Of a stretch of 64,000 nt of DNA, positions 12,169-23,331 are shown piece after piece (positions within the stretch are counted from its first letter, which is position 1; every line of letters starts with the position of its first letter). The stretch spans positions 38,530,133 to 38,594,132 of the forward strand of contig JAVMKO010000005.1 of assembly GCA_032164245.1 (NCBI GenBank). The letters run 5' to 3'. The notes below the pieces were generated by a model. The model saw nothing but the letters and a program-made list of their open reading frames with translations. It was not told the origin of the DNA and searched no databases. This DNA comes from Sternotherus odoratus. Lineage: Eukaryota > Chordata > Testudines > Kinosternidae. Made by a program: the position numbers and the translations under genes.

Positions 12169-12642
12169 TGTGGCAGGGTGGGCCTGACCCAGCCTGCCGC
12201 CCCTTTAAGAGGGAGAAAAACCCTCTGCAAAACCTCCCTGCAGAGAAGCTTAATCAGCCACCTGGGCTGCAGGGTAATCAGCCTTATGGGTTGCACCTGG
12301 CAGCCTCCCCAGGGGGGATAAAAGCCTGCCAGGCAGGAAGCCCAGCATGGTGGTAGTGTGGAGGAGTAGAGAGAAGGAGATAGAGAGAGAAGGAGGCTAG
12401 GGAAGCAGGAGGGAGGAGTAAAAACAGACTCTGTATCCCTGTGAGCCAGGAGGAAGAGACTTGCCTACCTGAGCTATAGCCTGTTCTCCCTGAGCTGGGA
12501 AGTACTGAGCTGGACTGTAGAGCTGTGTATAGTAGGTGGTGGGTTTGCACTAAGCTGCACTGTGAATAAAGAGCACTGTTGGGAGCCACAGAAGAGTCTC
12601 CTGCCTGTCTGTGACGAGGGGGCAAGAAGGCGATCTGTTACA
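12169..12642 (+). mobile_element. Solo LTR (family B), 474 bp
   Basis: Starts TGTGGCAGGGTGGGCC and ends GATCTGTTACA. AAAG is duplicated at 12165-12168 and 12643-12646 (4 bp). Ordered LTR signals are present: GGATAAAAG TATA-like box at about 12317, a purine-rich GAG/GGA stretch, and an AATAAA signal at 12565-12570, consistent with U3-R-U5 on the plus strand. No adjoining internal sequence, so it is a solo LTR left by recombination. Confidence 0.8.
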
Positions 12643-12646
12643 AAAG

Positions 12647-14470
12647 GCATCGCAATGATAGCACTGGACAGCATGGTCTCTCTCTAGCCACAGAATGGGC
12701 AGGGGTCTCACCAGCTTCCCCAAGACCCTGCGGTGAAGGGACATGTCTCTGGAAGGGGTTTGCTAGTACAGTCTCCATGGCCCATTTAATCCTTGACATT
12801 CAGCAGAGAAACTCGTCAGTAGGCACTAAGTGACAGCCTTATGATGGTGTTTTCTGAGGTGTGGCATCTGTCCAGATTCAGAACTGAACAGAGACCTATT
12901 TACATCACAGAGGTCTCTACCAAGCTCTCTTTCATTCATTGCACCCACCCCCAACACCTTTTTAAAACCTATGACTTCTTCCAAAAAATAAGATACAATG
13001 ATGTGCCAGCACCCTGGCCTTTGGAACAGGAGCCTTGGGAACGTTCACACACTTACTGTTCTAGGATAATGACCAGGTAGAAATACAATTTGGCTAACCT
13101 AGTTTAATCTCTACCTTGCTTGGGATGTCCCTATTGCCAGGCATATCAAAGGCAGCCCAGAGCAGTCATGGAGAAACAGCACAGTCCAGCGGCTAGGGGA
13201 CTGGACAAAGACACAGTCAATGGCTTGCTCTGAGATGAGGATTCAGTCTCCAAATAATGTTGTCAGAATCCCACATTTAAATTTAAAGACATTTTCTGAC
13301 TCGCACACAAAATACACAGGATGATCGAGTTGCCAGTCCTCTTTTATAGGTAGATATACACAAGCAGGTGAGACAAAGATGATTTTTTCCTAAGCAAATG
13401 TCTATCGACCCTCACTCTCTGGAAGTGACTGGCAGCAATCATCCTTAAGTGCTGGGTGGAGAAGAGGTAACATAGCAGGAAGAAGCACAAGAACTTACTT
13501 AATGGAAACAAGAAATAGATGTGTTAACATTAACTATATTGCCTCAGACCCAACTTCCTGGAAAAAATTATTTTCTTTTGTCTGCAACAGCATGGAACAT
13601 CATTCAGGTGAAAGCAGTGTACACATAATGTCCAATTTATGGAGGTGGGAGAAAGCTTGCAAACTGGACCTTGTTACCAATTTGCATCTCTCTTCTATGA
13701 GGCCTAGCTGGGATGCCCAGCTGCCAATCTTGTCGGTATGTCTGTCTGTCTGAGGAAGATGCAGAAGATGTTAAATAGGAGGTGCAAGCCCTTGCTTTAT
13801 ACGCTTCCAGTATTCTTAGCATGTTACCTGTCATGTGACGGGGTCTTTAGCAGCTTTCTTGCATCTCTGCAGAGGGTGATAAGTCACCAAAGCCAATATT
13901 CTCCTATCCGCATCAAATAGCCAGATCCCAGCTGGTGTAGCTCTATTGACTTTAGACTCTCTTTAAAGCAAGTCTAACATTCTCTGGTTGTGCAATCTTG
14001 GAAATAACTGCCCTTTGATATTTATCATCACCAACTTCTTGTTTTTAAAAGTAATGCTCCTGATTCACCCAGTCTCCGCTTAAACTCCTGCCTCCCTCTT
14101 TAAAAAGGTCCTGATTAGGCTTAAAAAAAAATAAGTTAATCTCAACTCCAACCCAGCTGCTTTTGTAACATGTTTGGCCTGAATTTCCTAATCTTTTTAC
14201 AAAGAACTCCAACTTCTGCCCTGAGCTACATGTGTGTGATTGATTTAAATGGGAGATATGCTTGCATATCTAAGGGTAGAATTTTCCCCACAGAAGCTGA
14301 TGTCCATGGAACAAGGAATTCCTTTGGAGAAGAATATTAAGGAAACGGAATTAAAGGAGATATGGGGGGCAGGGGGAAAGAGTGGGTGATTAAATGGATT
14401 TTCTCCATGCTTCTATTCACCCATCTTTAAACAAATCCTCTGAAGGCTACACTGAAGTAGGGATTTATGT
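12647..14470. other. Unassigned sequence
   Basis: No supported gene. Around 13920-13970 the words GCCAGATCCCAGCTGGTGTA and CTATTGACTTTAG resemble half of a palindromic GATC..CAGCTGGTGTAAA repeat. The rest is unassigned. Confidence 0.4.
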
Positions 14471-14474
14471 TAAT

Positions 14475-14660
14475 ATTACAATGACTGCATCATCAGGCCC
14501 CATTGTGGTAGGCACTATACAAACAAAGCAAAATGCAGCCCCTACCCCAAAGAGAAGGAAATAGGTTAAATGACTTCCCCAAGGTGACAAAAAAGGAAAC
14601 AGAAGCCACGGGTCCTGGCTTGCAGGACAGGACCTTGGGCATCAGCCCACACTGCCTCTC
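14475..14660 (-). repeat. MIR/CORE-type SINE fragment
   Basis: Contains CCCCATTGTGGTAGGCACTA, then AATGCAGCCCCTACCCCAAA, then TGACTTCCCCAAGGTGACAA. This is the reverse-orientation order seen in MIR-like SINEs (tail first, then the CAAGGTCAC core). A second copy with the same order is at 43025-43310. Confidence 0.65.
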
Positions 14661-15061
14661 ACTCTAAACCGCTCACTTTCAAAGCACTACATAGATGCAA
14701 AAATAAAGTTGTTTCTAGGCTGCAAATGTAGGTTTTGTTAAAACAGGGAAGGAAGCACAACCCCCCTCCCCCTAAAAATATAGTAGCATATCAATGACCT
14801 GTGTGTATGCGATGTAACCCCATTGAAGATTATGCTGGTGTGAAACTGAAGAAGTGCAAATCTTGTATGTTCTTCTGAAGATTTTCTAAAATCGCACAGA
14901 AAGCTATGTGTGCATGTATGGTTTTGAAAATTAAAGGGACACTGTTTTAAACTGACCAGTTTTTAGGATGTCAAAAAAAGAAGGGGTTTTAAAAAAAATC
15001 AAGTAATTTCCCCTTTCTCTGCCTCTGTTTCCCTCCCCTGACAAGTCTTTATCTCATCAAT

Positions 15062-15165
15062 TTCAATTGTAAGCTGTTTGGGGCAGGGATTGTCTCTCGC
15101 TGTGTCTGTACCGCACCTGACACAATGGGACACAATAGGTGTTACTGAACTACAGATAATGGTTT
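15062..15165 (+). repeat. CORE-SINE 3' tail
   Basis: GTAAGCTGTTTGGGGCAGGG then TGTACCGCACCTGACACAAT and a fading GGTGTTACTGAACTACAGATAAT matches the 3' region of MIR/CORE-type SINEs. Only the tail is visible. Confidence 0.6.
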
Positions 15166-16087
15166 CCAGTACTATACCTCATTTCTCCTGCTCACTTTTG
15201 TTGTTTTCCAATTACACATTATTTTCCCTTCCTTCCTTTTTTTAAAAAAGAGTGCTCTCTGCCCTTTGCTGTGGGAAAGATACACACAAATACAGGAACC
15301 CAGCTTAGGCCTCAGTCTTCAACTGGTCTTCCTACAGGCCCATGGGTCCTCCATGCAGGGTCAGGACCTCAGTCATTGGCTTTACCAGGGAAATAGTGAC
15401 GATTAGAAAACGGTCTGTTCTGAAAATGGGTTCTCCCACCCGCCCACTGCCAGAAATTTTCCTTTTTTCATTGAAAACTCAAAACTCCAAAATATTTTGT
15501 TCTAAAATGGGAGCAGCAGTGCCTCCTGAGAGTAGCTGCCTGCTCATGTCCTCAACCTCTGTGGACTGGCATCTCCGGTTGGACTGCATTCCCTATAATG
15601 TCTCAGTTTCCCCTCTCGGGAGACTGTGGCATTATAAGAGATGTATCAGATGTGGTATTATAAGAGATGTACCCCTAAGTGTGGGTTTTGGCAAAAACAT
15701 TTTGACCAAAAAAAAAAATCAATTAAATTTTCTGCGGAAAGCAGACACTTCTCACAAAATATTTAATTTGGTCAAAAATACAAAAACAAACAATTTTCCA
15801 TTGAAAAACCATTGTGAATGAAAATTTTCAACCAGCCCTGGTGACAATACACAAAGGGCTAGACTGGGATACCCTCTATTAGTACTGAGTCATCCCATTC
15901 ACTTCATTCAAGAGTATCACAATGTAGCCCATTCCACATGTTAAACAAAGAGAAAAAATAGACAAGTGATGGGTGCCTCCATCACTTGCATTTACACTTA
16001 AAGTTATTTGTAACAGGAGATAAATAATTCAAGGTGAAGCTTTAATTTTTAGACGTGAACGCCCCCTTCAACATTCTGCTGCAGTGG
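15166..16087. other. Unassigned; decayed A/T-rich repeat at 15680-15838
   Basis: A TTTTGACCAAAAA / GAAAATTTTCAACCAGCCCTG stretch at about 15700-15838 looks like the end of an old dispersed element. A direct duplication of ATTATAAGAGATGTA about 25 bp apart lies near 15630-15670. The 159-codon frame 15342-15821 runs through this A/T-rich repeat and is not credible coding sequence. Confidence 0.4.
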
Positions 16088-16342
16088 TAGGGTATGTCTA
16101 CTCTACAGAAACTCATAGGATAGACACAGCCTTTTTCAGCAGAAGGCGTTTGTCTATCAGTGTAGGAACACCACCTCCCTGAATGACTTTTAGCTATGTC
16201 AATGGAAACCTTCCTCCAACAACATAGCTGTCTACATTGAGGATAGTGTCAACATAGCTATGTTGATCAGAGAGGTCGTTTTTTCACATCTCTGGCTGAT
16301 GTAGCTAGGCCAATACAGCTTTTTGGTGTAGAATAAGCTTTA
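16088..16342. mobile_element. GTCTACACT-type MITE, first of an adjacent pair
   Basis: Starts TAGGGTATGTCTACTCTAC and ends GGTGTAGAATAAGCTTTA, an imperfect inverted pair. The interior has palindromic halves such as AACATAGCTATGTTGATC. It abuts a second member of the same superfamily beginning at 16343, with no spacer I can see. Confidence 0.65.
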
Positions 16343-16629
16343 GGGCTGGTCTACACTAAAAAATTAGATTGAAGAGCCAATGTCACTCAGGAGTGTGAAA
16401 AATTCACATGCCAAGCAACATATAGTTAAGCCAACCTAAGATCCCATGTACACAGTGCTAGGTCAACTGAAGAATTCTAGCTCCTGCCTCCCAGGGAGGT
16501 GGATTTATTACTGCAGCAGAACTACCCCTCCCATTGCCATAGTAAGCATCTCAACTGAAGCACTACTTCAATGTAGCCGCACCACTGCGGCTGTACCTCT
16601 GCAGAGCTTTAAGTCCTAACATAGCCTTA
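16343..16629. mobile_element. GTCTACACT-type MITE, second of an adjacent pair
   Basis: Starts GGGCTGGTCTACACTAAAAA and ends AGTCCTAACATAGCCTTA. Interior includes CACTCAGGAGTGTGAAAAATTCACA and GGGAGGTGGATTTATTACTG, both family blocks (the latter compares with GAGGTGGATTAACTCC at 20751). The right end is decayed. Confidence 0.65.
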
Positions 16630-18929
16630 GAAACTCCCAAGCAGTCTTGTGCTAGCACCTGGAGCCTCGCAGGGAAACTGTCTCCAACTAGAAAGTTAAG
16701 CTGTCCAGGCACAAGAATGCAAATGCAAACAAACAGCGTAAGTGGGGGTGAAAAGTAAATGAGATTAAGGTTGTTTAAACACATTCTGTAAGAATAGTCT
16801 AATGTACCAGGAACAGAGGTAAGGAAACAGGTTCTCTTTTTAAATATAGGGGCCAGCTCCTCAGAGGGTGTAAACCAATGCCAGAAGATCAATGCCAATT
16901 CACACCTGTTCAGGATCTGGCTTGTGGTTTCTCTCAACAGTACTTCTGCAATTTCATGTTTAAAATTAAAATCATGTGGAGGCTGTGGTTTTAATAAGAT
17001 ACTCTTTGATGCCAAAAGAGTAAAGGAAATGCCTCTCCACTGTATCTTGCATTTAAGGCCAGAAAAGAACCACAGAATAATTGTATAAAATCCCTTACAG
17101 GAGTCGCACTGGAAAATTAGTCTCTTCTTTCTGGAAGGAGCCCATTGCTGGGATGACAGTTTCAGAATTTAACACATTTCCTCACACTCAGCCAACAGTC
17201 TAGTGTACATTATTGAGGAAGAAGTGCTGAGAACACAAAAGGACAGCCAGACGATACATCCTGACAGGTAGCCCATGGCACCACTTCACTTCCACTGTAC
17301 TAATGCAAAACATTAGGCGCAGAGGCCTTGGTCAATGAAGAATGAACAGCATGTGGCCAGGCATGAGTACTTGCCCTGAAAACCTGACAAGTCATAAAAA
17401 AGTCAAAAAAAGAGTGTCCTCTGACCATCCTAACTTCACTCTCCCTGGCAGGCCTTTAGAATGCGACTCCCTGCAGCTTACAGAAACCTAAAGGATAGTC
17501 AGCCATGGGCCCTGGGATGAAAAGGATTTTGGAAATTACTCCGTCATCAAGGACCAAATCTAGAGAAGGGCATGCCAGATTCCAGGAGCCTGCTCATCCC
17601 CTTGGAGGATGAGGTGTGACCTTTCCTTTCAACTGGTTATCCAGAGTAACCAAAGTGGACTGAGCAGGATTATTACAAACATATATGCTGGTGATGGTAA
17701 AAAGTCATTGTGCTCATAAAAAGTGTATGGAAAAACATGACAGATGGTCACAGTTTTGGGATCCAAGTCTGCAGTCCTCTCACTGCTTTCCTTCCCTCCC
17801 TCCAGGTCTGATCCTATCCTCCAGGTCATGACTTGACTCACTGTGGAAACTTATGATTCCAAGGGACTCTGATTGCCCCAAACTCTCCTTGACTTCAACA
17901 GGTGCTCAGTCTCCCTCAGGATCAGACCCGTAAGACAACGAGGACATTGCGAATTCTGTGCTGAAATGGGTGGAAGTTTTTCTATTCCAGGTATGAGAAA
18001 TCTCACCATTGCAACAGGCACAGGGAACCATGCAACTCCTCTCTAATTATAGGGCCACGTGAAGCCATGTGGGCAGCCAGCTGTACCTCGTCAGCATTGC
18101 TCAATGAACCCAAGTGGAAGTAATTAGTAGTGTTGCCGTATCAGCCTCTTCCCTCGCTTTGTACAAATAAGGCACTATGATTGAGTGGCGGAATGAGTCC
18201 TGTTGAATCATGATCTTCCCTATTGCAACATGGGAAGTCGCATTTGTACATGGATTGGGAAAGCCAGGAACAGCAAAGGCAGTGGCGGGGTTGAAAAGAA
18301 TAGGCTTAGAGATGAAAACATATATATATATATATTTTAATATACTGGGAAAGTCTCCAAGAATTGGGAGTCAGAGGGTTGGTATGCAGGAACTAGCTAA
18401 TACTAAATTCATCAGGGCAGGCTTCTGCCCCAAGGCTGAATGGGACACTCGAGCTTATGCAAGCAGCAGTTAAAGGTAAGGAAAGCCAAGCAGACTCCAG
18501 AGCCAGTGGGGAATCTTATTACAGCAACAGAGATGATCAGGAAGAGGGGTGGGGGGACAAAGATGGACTAGTACTACTCATCAGGGACAGCTTTCTAGAC
18601 TCAAATTAAATGCCCGAAGAGTAGCAGTGCATTTGTTTGTAAGCCTGCAAGGTCTCCTAGGAAAATGAGGAACTGCTTTTTATTTTTCAGTGCTAGATTC
18701 CAATTATTCCACATAAAAGACCAGAATCAGACAGATACGTTTATGGGCACCTATTCCATTCACCCACTTTAGGGCAAGCTGCATAACTGGTGTAAATTGA
18801 TCTATGTAAACCGATTGCAAGTAAACAATGTGTGTTTTAATACAGCTAAATGTAAATATATACATCTAAGCACAAAGAATGTAGGCCATATTTACAAGAT
18901 GGGGGACTCCATCCTGGGAAGCGGTGGCT
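16630..18929. other. Unassigned sequence; small (TA)n at about 18319
   Basis: A run of ATATATATATATATATATTTT lies near 18319-18340. Around 17880-17925 there is one arm of a palindromic CTTGACTTCAACAGG.GCTCAG..TCAGGATCAG repeat. The minus-strand 150-codon frame overlapping 16563-17015 starts inside a MITE and is unrecognised. Confidence 0.4.
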
Positions 18930-19533
18930 CTGAAACAGATTTGGAGGTTGTGTGGATTATCAGATGAAGGGGAGCTCCCATTGGAAAGAGCTAATGTGAT
19001 CCTGGGATGCATAAACGGGAATCTCATTTAGGAGTAGAGAGGTTTTTTTACTTCTGTATTTGGCACTGGTGACGCTGCTGTGTCCAGTTCTGGTGCCCAC
19101 AATTCAAGAAGAATGTGGATAAATTGGAGAAGGTTCAAAGAGGACCCACAAGAACGATTAAAGGATTAGAAAACAGGCTTCATAGTGATAAACTAAATAG
19201 ATTGAGCTCTTTAAGTTTAACAAGGAGAAGGCTAAGGGGTGACTAGATTACAGTTGATAAGTATCCATACGGATAACAAATATTTAATCATGGGCTCTTT
19301 GATTTAGTGGAGAAAGGTACAATACAGTCCAAAGGCTGGAAGTTGAAGCTAGACAAATTCAGACTGTAAAAAGAGTGTAAATGTTTGACATTGAGGGTAA
19401 GCCACTGGAACAATTTACCAAGGGTCGCGGTGGATTCTAGGAATTATTCTGGGGAAGTTCTATGCCATGTTACACAGGAAGTTGGACTAGATGATCACAG
19501 TGATTCCTTCTGCCCTTGGGATCTATGATTCCA
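18930..19533 (+). mobile_element. CR1 LINE 3' end with ORF2 remnant
   Basis: Translating about 19085-19260 gives a decayed reverse-transcriptase ORF2 tail, with QFWCPQFKKNVDKLEKVQR, then IKGLEN and RRRLRGD followed by a stop. This is the conserved CR1 C-terminal region. Downstream come the usual untranslated blocks, including AGTTGGACTAGATGATCACA and a terminal TCTATGATTCCATT. It is 5'-truncated and carries in-frame stops, so it is a dead copy on the plus strand. Confidence 0.9.
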
Positions 19534-20272
19534 TTAAATCAGCATTTCTTCCTGGATTGCGCCCTCAAACCCTTAGATACCTGTCCATTCCCAATGGAAC
19601 CTTTGGAAGCATGTGTCCACCACTAGGTAAGGAATCAAGAGTCTACGTAGATCATTTATGAAAAGCCCAGTGCATCTCTGTTGACATACAAGCAGCAGGA
19701 TTCATCAGTTTGCCTTTCACAAAGGAGACTTCCATTTTTGCATTTCATTTATAAAGTGTGCCAGTAAATCTCAGCCACAAAGCTTTGATTTAGAGATGAT
19801 TTAAAGCCTTCAGCTGCTCCAGGAAATAGATTCACAAATCAGGCTAATAAATTCTAAATACAAAGCCTGGCCTTATGAGCATACCCCCTTCCCACCTCCC
19901 TTTTTTTTTTTAAAAAAAAAAACTTTATACTTGGATTTTGAGTAGCCTGTTTATAAATCTAACCTTCAAAGCCTTGCCAATCAGATTGGGAGGGCAATGT
20001 GAAATATAGCAATGTGGCTGTAGAGTTTGGAGGTGAGAGGGGGAGGACAGACAGCATCCCACAAATTGTGCTGGTTCCAGGAAAAGCAAAATATGCTGGT
20101 TGTTTTCTTGTTAATGCTGCTGTTTTACACTAACCCCCCCAAAATTCCCGAATCAACCCTCCCCCACCCCAAGAGTCTCAGCTCCCAAAAATAAAACTAG
20201 CGAGATTTTTCACCTGGGAGAGAGAGAGGCCTCGTCATGAGAGCTCACTGCACAGCAGGAGCTAGGTTGACT
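19534..20272. other. Unassigned; T-run/A-run palindrome at about 19902
   Basis: A run of T followed directly by a run of A lies near 19902-19923. No other feature supported. Confidence 0.45.
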
Positions 20273-20431
20273 TAGACCAAGTCTACACTTAAAAATCCGA
20301 TTGACTTCTCTATATCAATCAGGGCTGCCAACAATTTCACATTCTGTGCAGCATCGTTAGGTCAACCAAACCTCTGTGTAGACATGAGCAGGTCAGTAGA
20401 AGAATTCCTCCCTTGACCTAGCTACCGCCCC

Positions 20432-20750
20432 TAAGGGTATGTCTTCACTACCCGCCGAATCGGCGGGTAGCAATCGATTTTCTGGCGATCGATTTCTCGC
20501 GTCTGATGAGGATGCGAGAAATCGATTGCTCGCGGCTCCCCTGTCGACTGCGTAACTCCAGCTTGCCGGGAGGCGCAAGCTGGAGTCAACGGGGGAGCGC
20601 GCCGCCGACTGCCGCCGCTGTGGGGACGAGAGGTAAGTCGGCTGCAGATACGCAACTTCAGCTACGTGATTCACGTAGCTGAAGTTGCGTATCTGCAGTC
20701 GATTCCACACACACACACACACCCTCCCCCGTAGTGGAGACCAGCCCTTA
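20432..20750. mobile_element. Hairpin-rich MITE nested in another MITE
   Basis: Termini TAAGGGTATGTCTTCACTAC and, inverted, TAAGGGCTGGTCTCCACTAC agree at about 16 of 20 positions. The interior is a series of stems: CGCCGAATCGGCG near 20454; an arm pair GATCGATTTCTCGCGTC / GCGAGAAATCGATTGC around 20486-20532; CTCCAGCTTG / CAAGCTGGAG around 20557-20587; and a 57-nt palindrome at 20642-20698. A short CA run sits at 20706-20722. CpG content is clearly above that of the surroundings, suggesting a young insertion. No clean target duplication found. Confidence 0.8.
20642..20698. repeat. 57-nt perfect palindrome
   Basis: Two 28-bp arms, perfectly complementary, around a single central T. The left arm starts CTGCAGATACGCAACTTCAG and the right arm ends with its inverse, GCGTATCTGCAG. 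Complementarity continues outward with mismatches that would be G-U pairs in RNA. It lies in the right half of the MITE at 20432-20750. Confidence 0.97.
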
Positions 20751-20999
20751 GAGGTGGATTAACTCCATTGATAGAAAAACCCCTTCCATCAATGAAAGAA
20801 GAGTCTACCGTATGGCTCTACAGCACTACAGCTGTAGTGTAGGCTTACTCAAGGACTTACCCAAGGACTTATCTAATCAGAGTTGTAAGGAGCATCCTGG
20901 CTCATTGCAATTAGAAGTGATGAGCACCCCCTAACACTCAAGCACTTGCATTTTTATAGGTGGATGTTCCCAGAAACTTTGACAGTATATTTAAAGTAC

Positions 21000-21245
21000 T
21001 GTACGTATATGGCCCTCATTGCTGTAGCATCTGAGCACCTCACAAATCTTTAATGTTTTTATCTTGACACCACCTTGTGAGGCCAGGCAGTGCTATTTCT
21101 CCATTTTACCGAAGGGAAACCGGAGCATGCAGAGACTAAGTGACTTTCTCAAGGTCATACTGGAAGCGTGTGATGGAACCTGGAGCTCAGTTCCTGGCCC
21201 TACCACCTCAGGCTGGAGTCTAATCACTGAACTATCCTTCCTCTC
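21000..21245 (-). repeat. MIR SINE
   Basis: Contains CATCTGAGCACCTCACAAATC, CTCCATTTTACCGAAGGGAA, CTAAGTGACTTTCTCAAGGTC and a downstream CTCAGTTCCTGGCCCTACCA. That is the MIR order read in reverse, with the CORE region central. Confidence 0.8.
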
Positions 21246-22463
21246 TGTAAGTCAGAACAATCTGAGAACAGAGCTGCAGCTACACATCTACCTTTATAAA
21301 CAGAGACATTGTTAAATAACCTACATTTTGGGCCTAGACTATGAAAAGTCTTGTATGAAATGAAAAGTTTTCTTATTTTGGGAGTGCAAACGGAACAGTT
21401 TTGGGTGAGCCTTGAGAACTACAAAGCAGAGCTGACCAGGCTTCTGGCTAGGGGCCAAGCTGAGCGCAGTGTAATAGAAACAGAATAGGCCCAGTTTTTC
21501 CCACACCATTGCACACATTTTAATTACACTGGTTGTGCAAGCAATGGTGGCAGTTTCGCAGGAAGGAGATCAGTTAAAATTATGCATAATTTACACAGGC
21601 GGTTATGGAAGTTTGGGCAGTAAATTGCAAAAAGAGCATGAAATGAAAGGATATTAAAATCTAAGATGTGATTAAAAAGACACATCAGGGCTTTTTAAAT
21701 CTACATGAAATATGCTTGCGGCCTGATTCTGCCCAGTCTTATGCCCTCTGTTATCATTTACACTTCTGCAAAGATTAATCATTTTTAAGGGACCATTCTG
21801 ATATGCCGACCCTCCGGTATAACACAGGCCAGCGAATCTCACCCAGTAATTCCTGAATCAAGCCCAGTGACATATAATTAAACTACCACACATTTTTGGA
21901 AAGACATCCAATCTCAATAGGTTGGTACAGTGGCTAATCACCCGACCCCTCACTGTTAAGTCGTGCTCTTTATCAAGCAAAATATACAAGGCCTGGATTC
22001 TCTATTTACCTACATCAGTCATAGCATTTTACACCTGCCATGTCCAGGTGTTAATGCAATCCCAGGTGCAAGGCAATGGACAATCAGTCTCAGTCTGTCA
22101 TGTCTATAACCTGCATTCAAGTTCTGACCCAGAAGGATTCGAGTTTAACCCTCCAAGGAATGAAATTCTGCAGAGGAAGAGTGTGGCGTGCAGAGAACTT
22201 TTCACTGGGACATGGGAAGTACAACAAGGCCTTGCAGAGAATGAAAACCTGCTTAGAGAAACTGTGGAGGAGCAAGTCCCTGCAGAGCCTTATTTATGAG
22301 TTTAATCTTAACATCTCTCCATCGCCTTACAGGACACCAGTGGAGTTCCCTGACCAGGGACTGTACATGGCTCAACTTATTTGTAATAAGATACTTTTCA
22401 CCTCCAGGTCAGCAATTCACTGGTATCTGTTGAATGATCTCCTTGGACTAGGTTGATTGTGTC
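21246..22463. other. Unassigned sequence
   Basis: GGCCTGATTCTGCCCAGTCTTATG near 21720 resembles one arm of the palindromic CCTGATTCTGC repeat type. The 125-126 codon overlapping plus-strand frames at 21922-22456 show no recognisable protein. Confidence 0.4.
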
Positions 22464-22471
22464 AGCTGGTT

Positions 22472-22779
22472 CAGGGGTCGGCAACCTTTCAGAAGTGGTT
22501 TGCGGAGCCTTCATTTATTCACTCTAATTTAAGGTTTCACGTGCCAGTAATACATGTTTTTAGAAGGTCTCTTGCTAGAAGTCTAATATACAACTAAACT
22601 ATTCTTGTATGTAAAGTAAAAAAAAAAAAGTTTAAGAAGCTTCATTTAAAATTAAATGAAAATTAAATGAAAATGCAGAGCCCCCCAAATCAGTGGCCAG
22701 GACCCAGGCTGCGCGAGTGCCACTGAAAATCAGCTCGCGTGCAGCCATTGGCACAAGTGCCATAGTTTGCCTACCCCTG
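22472..22779 (+). mobile_element. hAT MITE, 308 bp
   Basis: Left end CAGGGGTCGGCAACCTTTC and right end, inverted, CAGGGGTAGGCAAACTATGG. Flanking 8-mers AGCTGGTT (22464-22471) and AGTTAGTT (22780-22787) match at 6 of 8 positions. The body has ATTTAAAATTAAATG blocks and GCCACTGAAAATCAGCTCGC. I recognise it as a common turtle-type hAT family. A truncated relative lies at 38332-38370. Confidence 0.88.
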
Positions 22780-22894
22780 AGTTAGTTCCTAGCAGGCAAT
22801 TGTCTACATCAAGACAGTCTCAGCAGGAAGGCAGGAAACTACACCTGCCTCATGATCCCAAAGGAGAATGCCCTTCCCCCTACCCTATCCTCCA

Positions 22895-23331
22895 GATCAG
22901 AGTTGAAGCAGATGTGGAGAGAATAAATGGACACAAATCTGACATCAGGAACCATAACATTCAAAAACCAGTAGGAGAACACCTCAACCTCTCAGGTCAC
23001 TCAGTAACAGACTTAAAAGAGGCAATTCTTCAAGAAAAAAACTTCAAAAACAGACTCCAATGCGAAACTGCTGAACTGGAATTAATTTATAAATTGGATA
23101 CCATTAATTCAGGCATGAATAAAGACTGGGAGTGGTTGGGTCAATTGAATCTCTTTCCCCATGTTAACTATCCCCATACTGTTACTCACACCTGTCTGAA
23201 ATGGGCAATCCTGATTACCACTACAAAAGTTTTCTCCTGCTGACAGTAGCTCATCTTAATTAATTAGCCTCTTAGAGTTGGTATAGCAACTTCCACCCCT
23301 CTCTCTCTCCCTCTCTCTCTCTATAAATATA
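22895..23331 (+). pseudogene. Penelope-like element, 3' coding tail
   Basis: The plus-strand frame around 22920-23170 gives SDIRNHNIQKPVGEHLNLSG followed by HSVTDLKEAILQEKNFKN and a tail with INSGMNKDWEW. The PV-x-EH-x-N-x-x-GHS-x-x-DL pattern resembles the end of the GIY-YIG endonuclease domain of Penelope-like retroelements; that identification is from family knowledge, not a search. No reverse transcriptase precedes it (a hAT MITE ends at 22779), so it is heavily 5'-truncated. It is cut by Helitron copy 2 at 23332 and resumes at 24330. Confidence 0.6.
23296..23322. repeat. (CT)n microsatellite
   Basis: A nearly pure CTCTCT run immediately before the 3' CTAG terminus of Helitron copy 2, within the Penelope-like tail. 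Confidence 0.9.

Larger units (their letters stand above)
20273..20846. mobile_element. GTCTACACT-type MITE split by a second MITE
   Basis: Left half 20273-20431 starts TAGACCAAGTCTACACTTA. Right half 20751-20846 begins GAGGTGGATTAACTCCATTG and ends GCTGTAGTGTAGGCTTA. Joining the halves restores the GACCTAGCTACCGCC...GAGGTGGATTA order of this family. The interruption at 20432-20750 is a different, G/C-rich MITE. Confidence 0.75.

Noticed and set aside
16563..17015. 150-codon minus-strand frame
   Set aside because: Its 3' end lies in a MITE and it matches no family I know.
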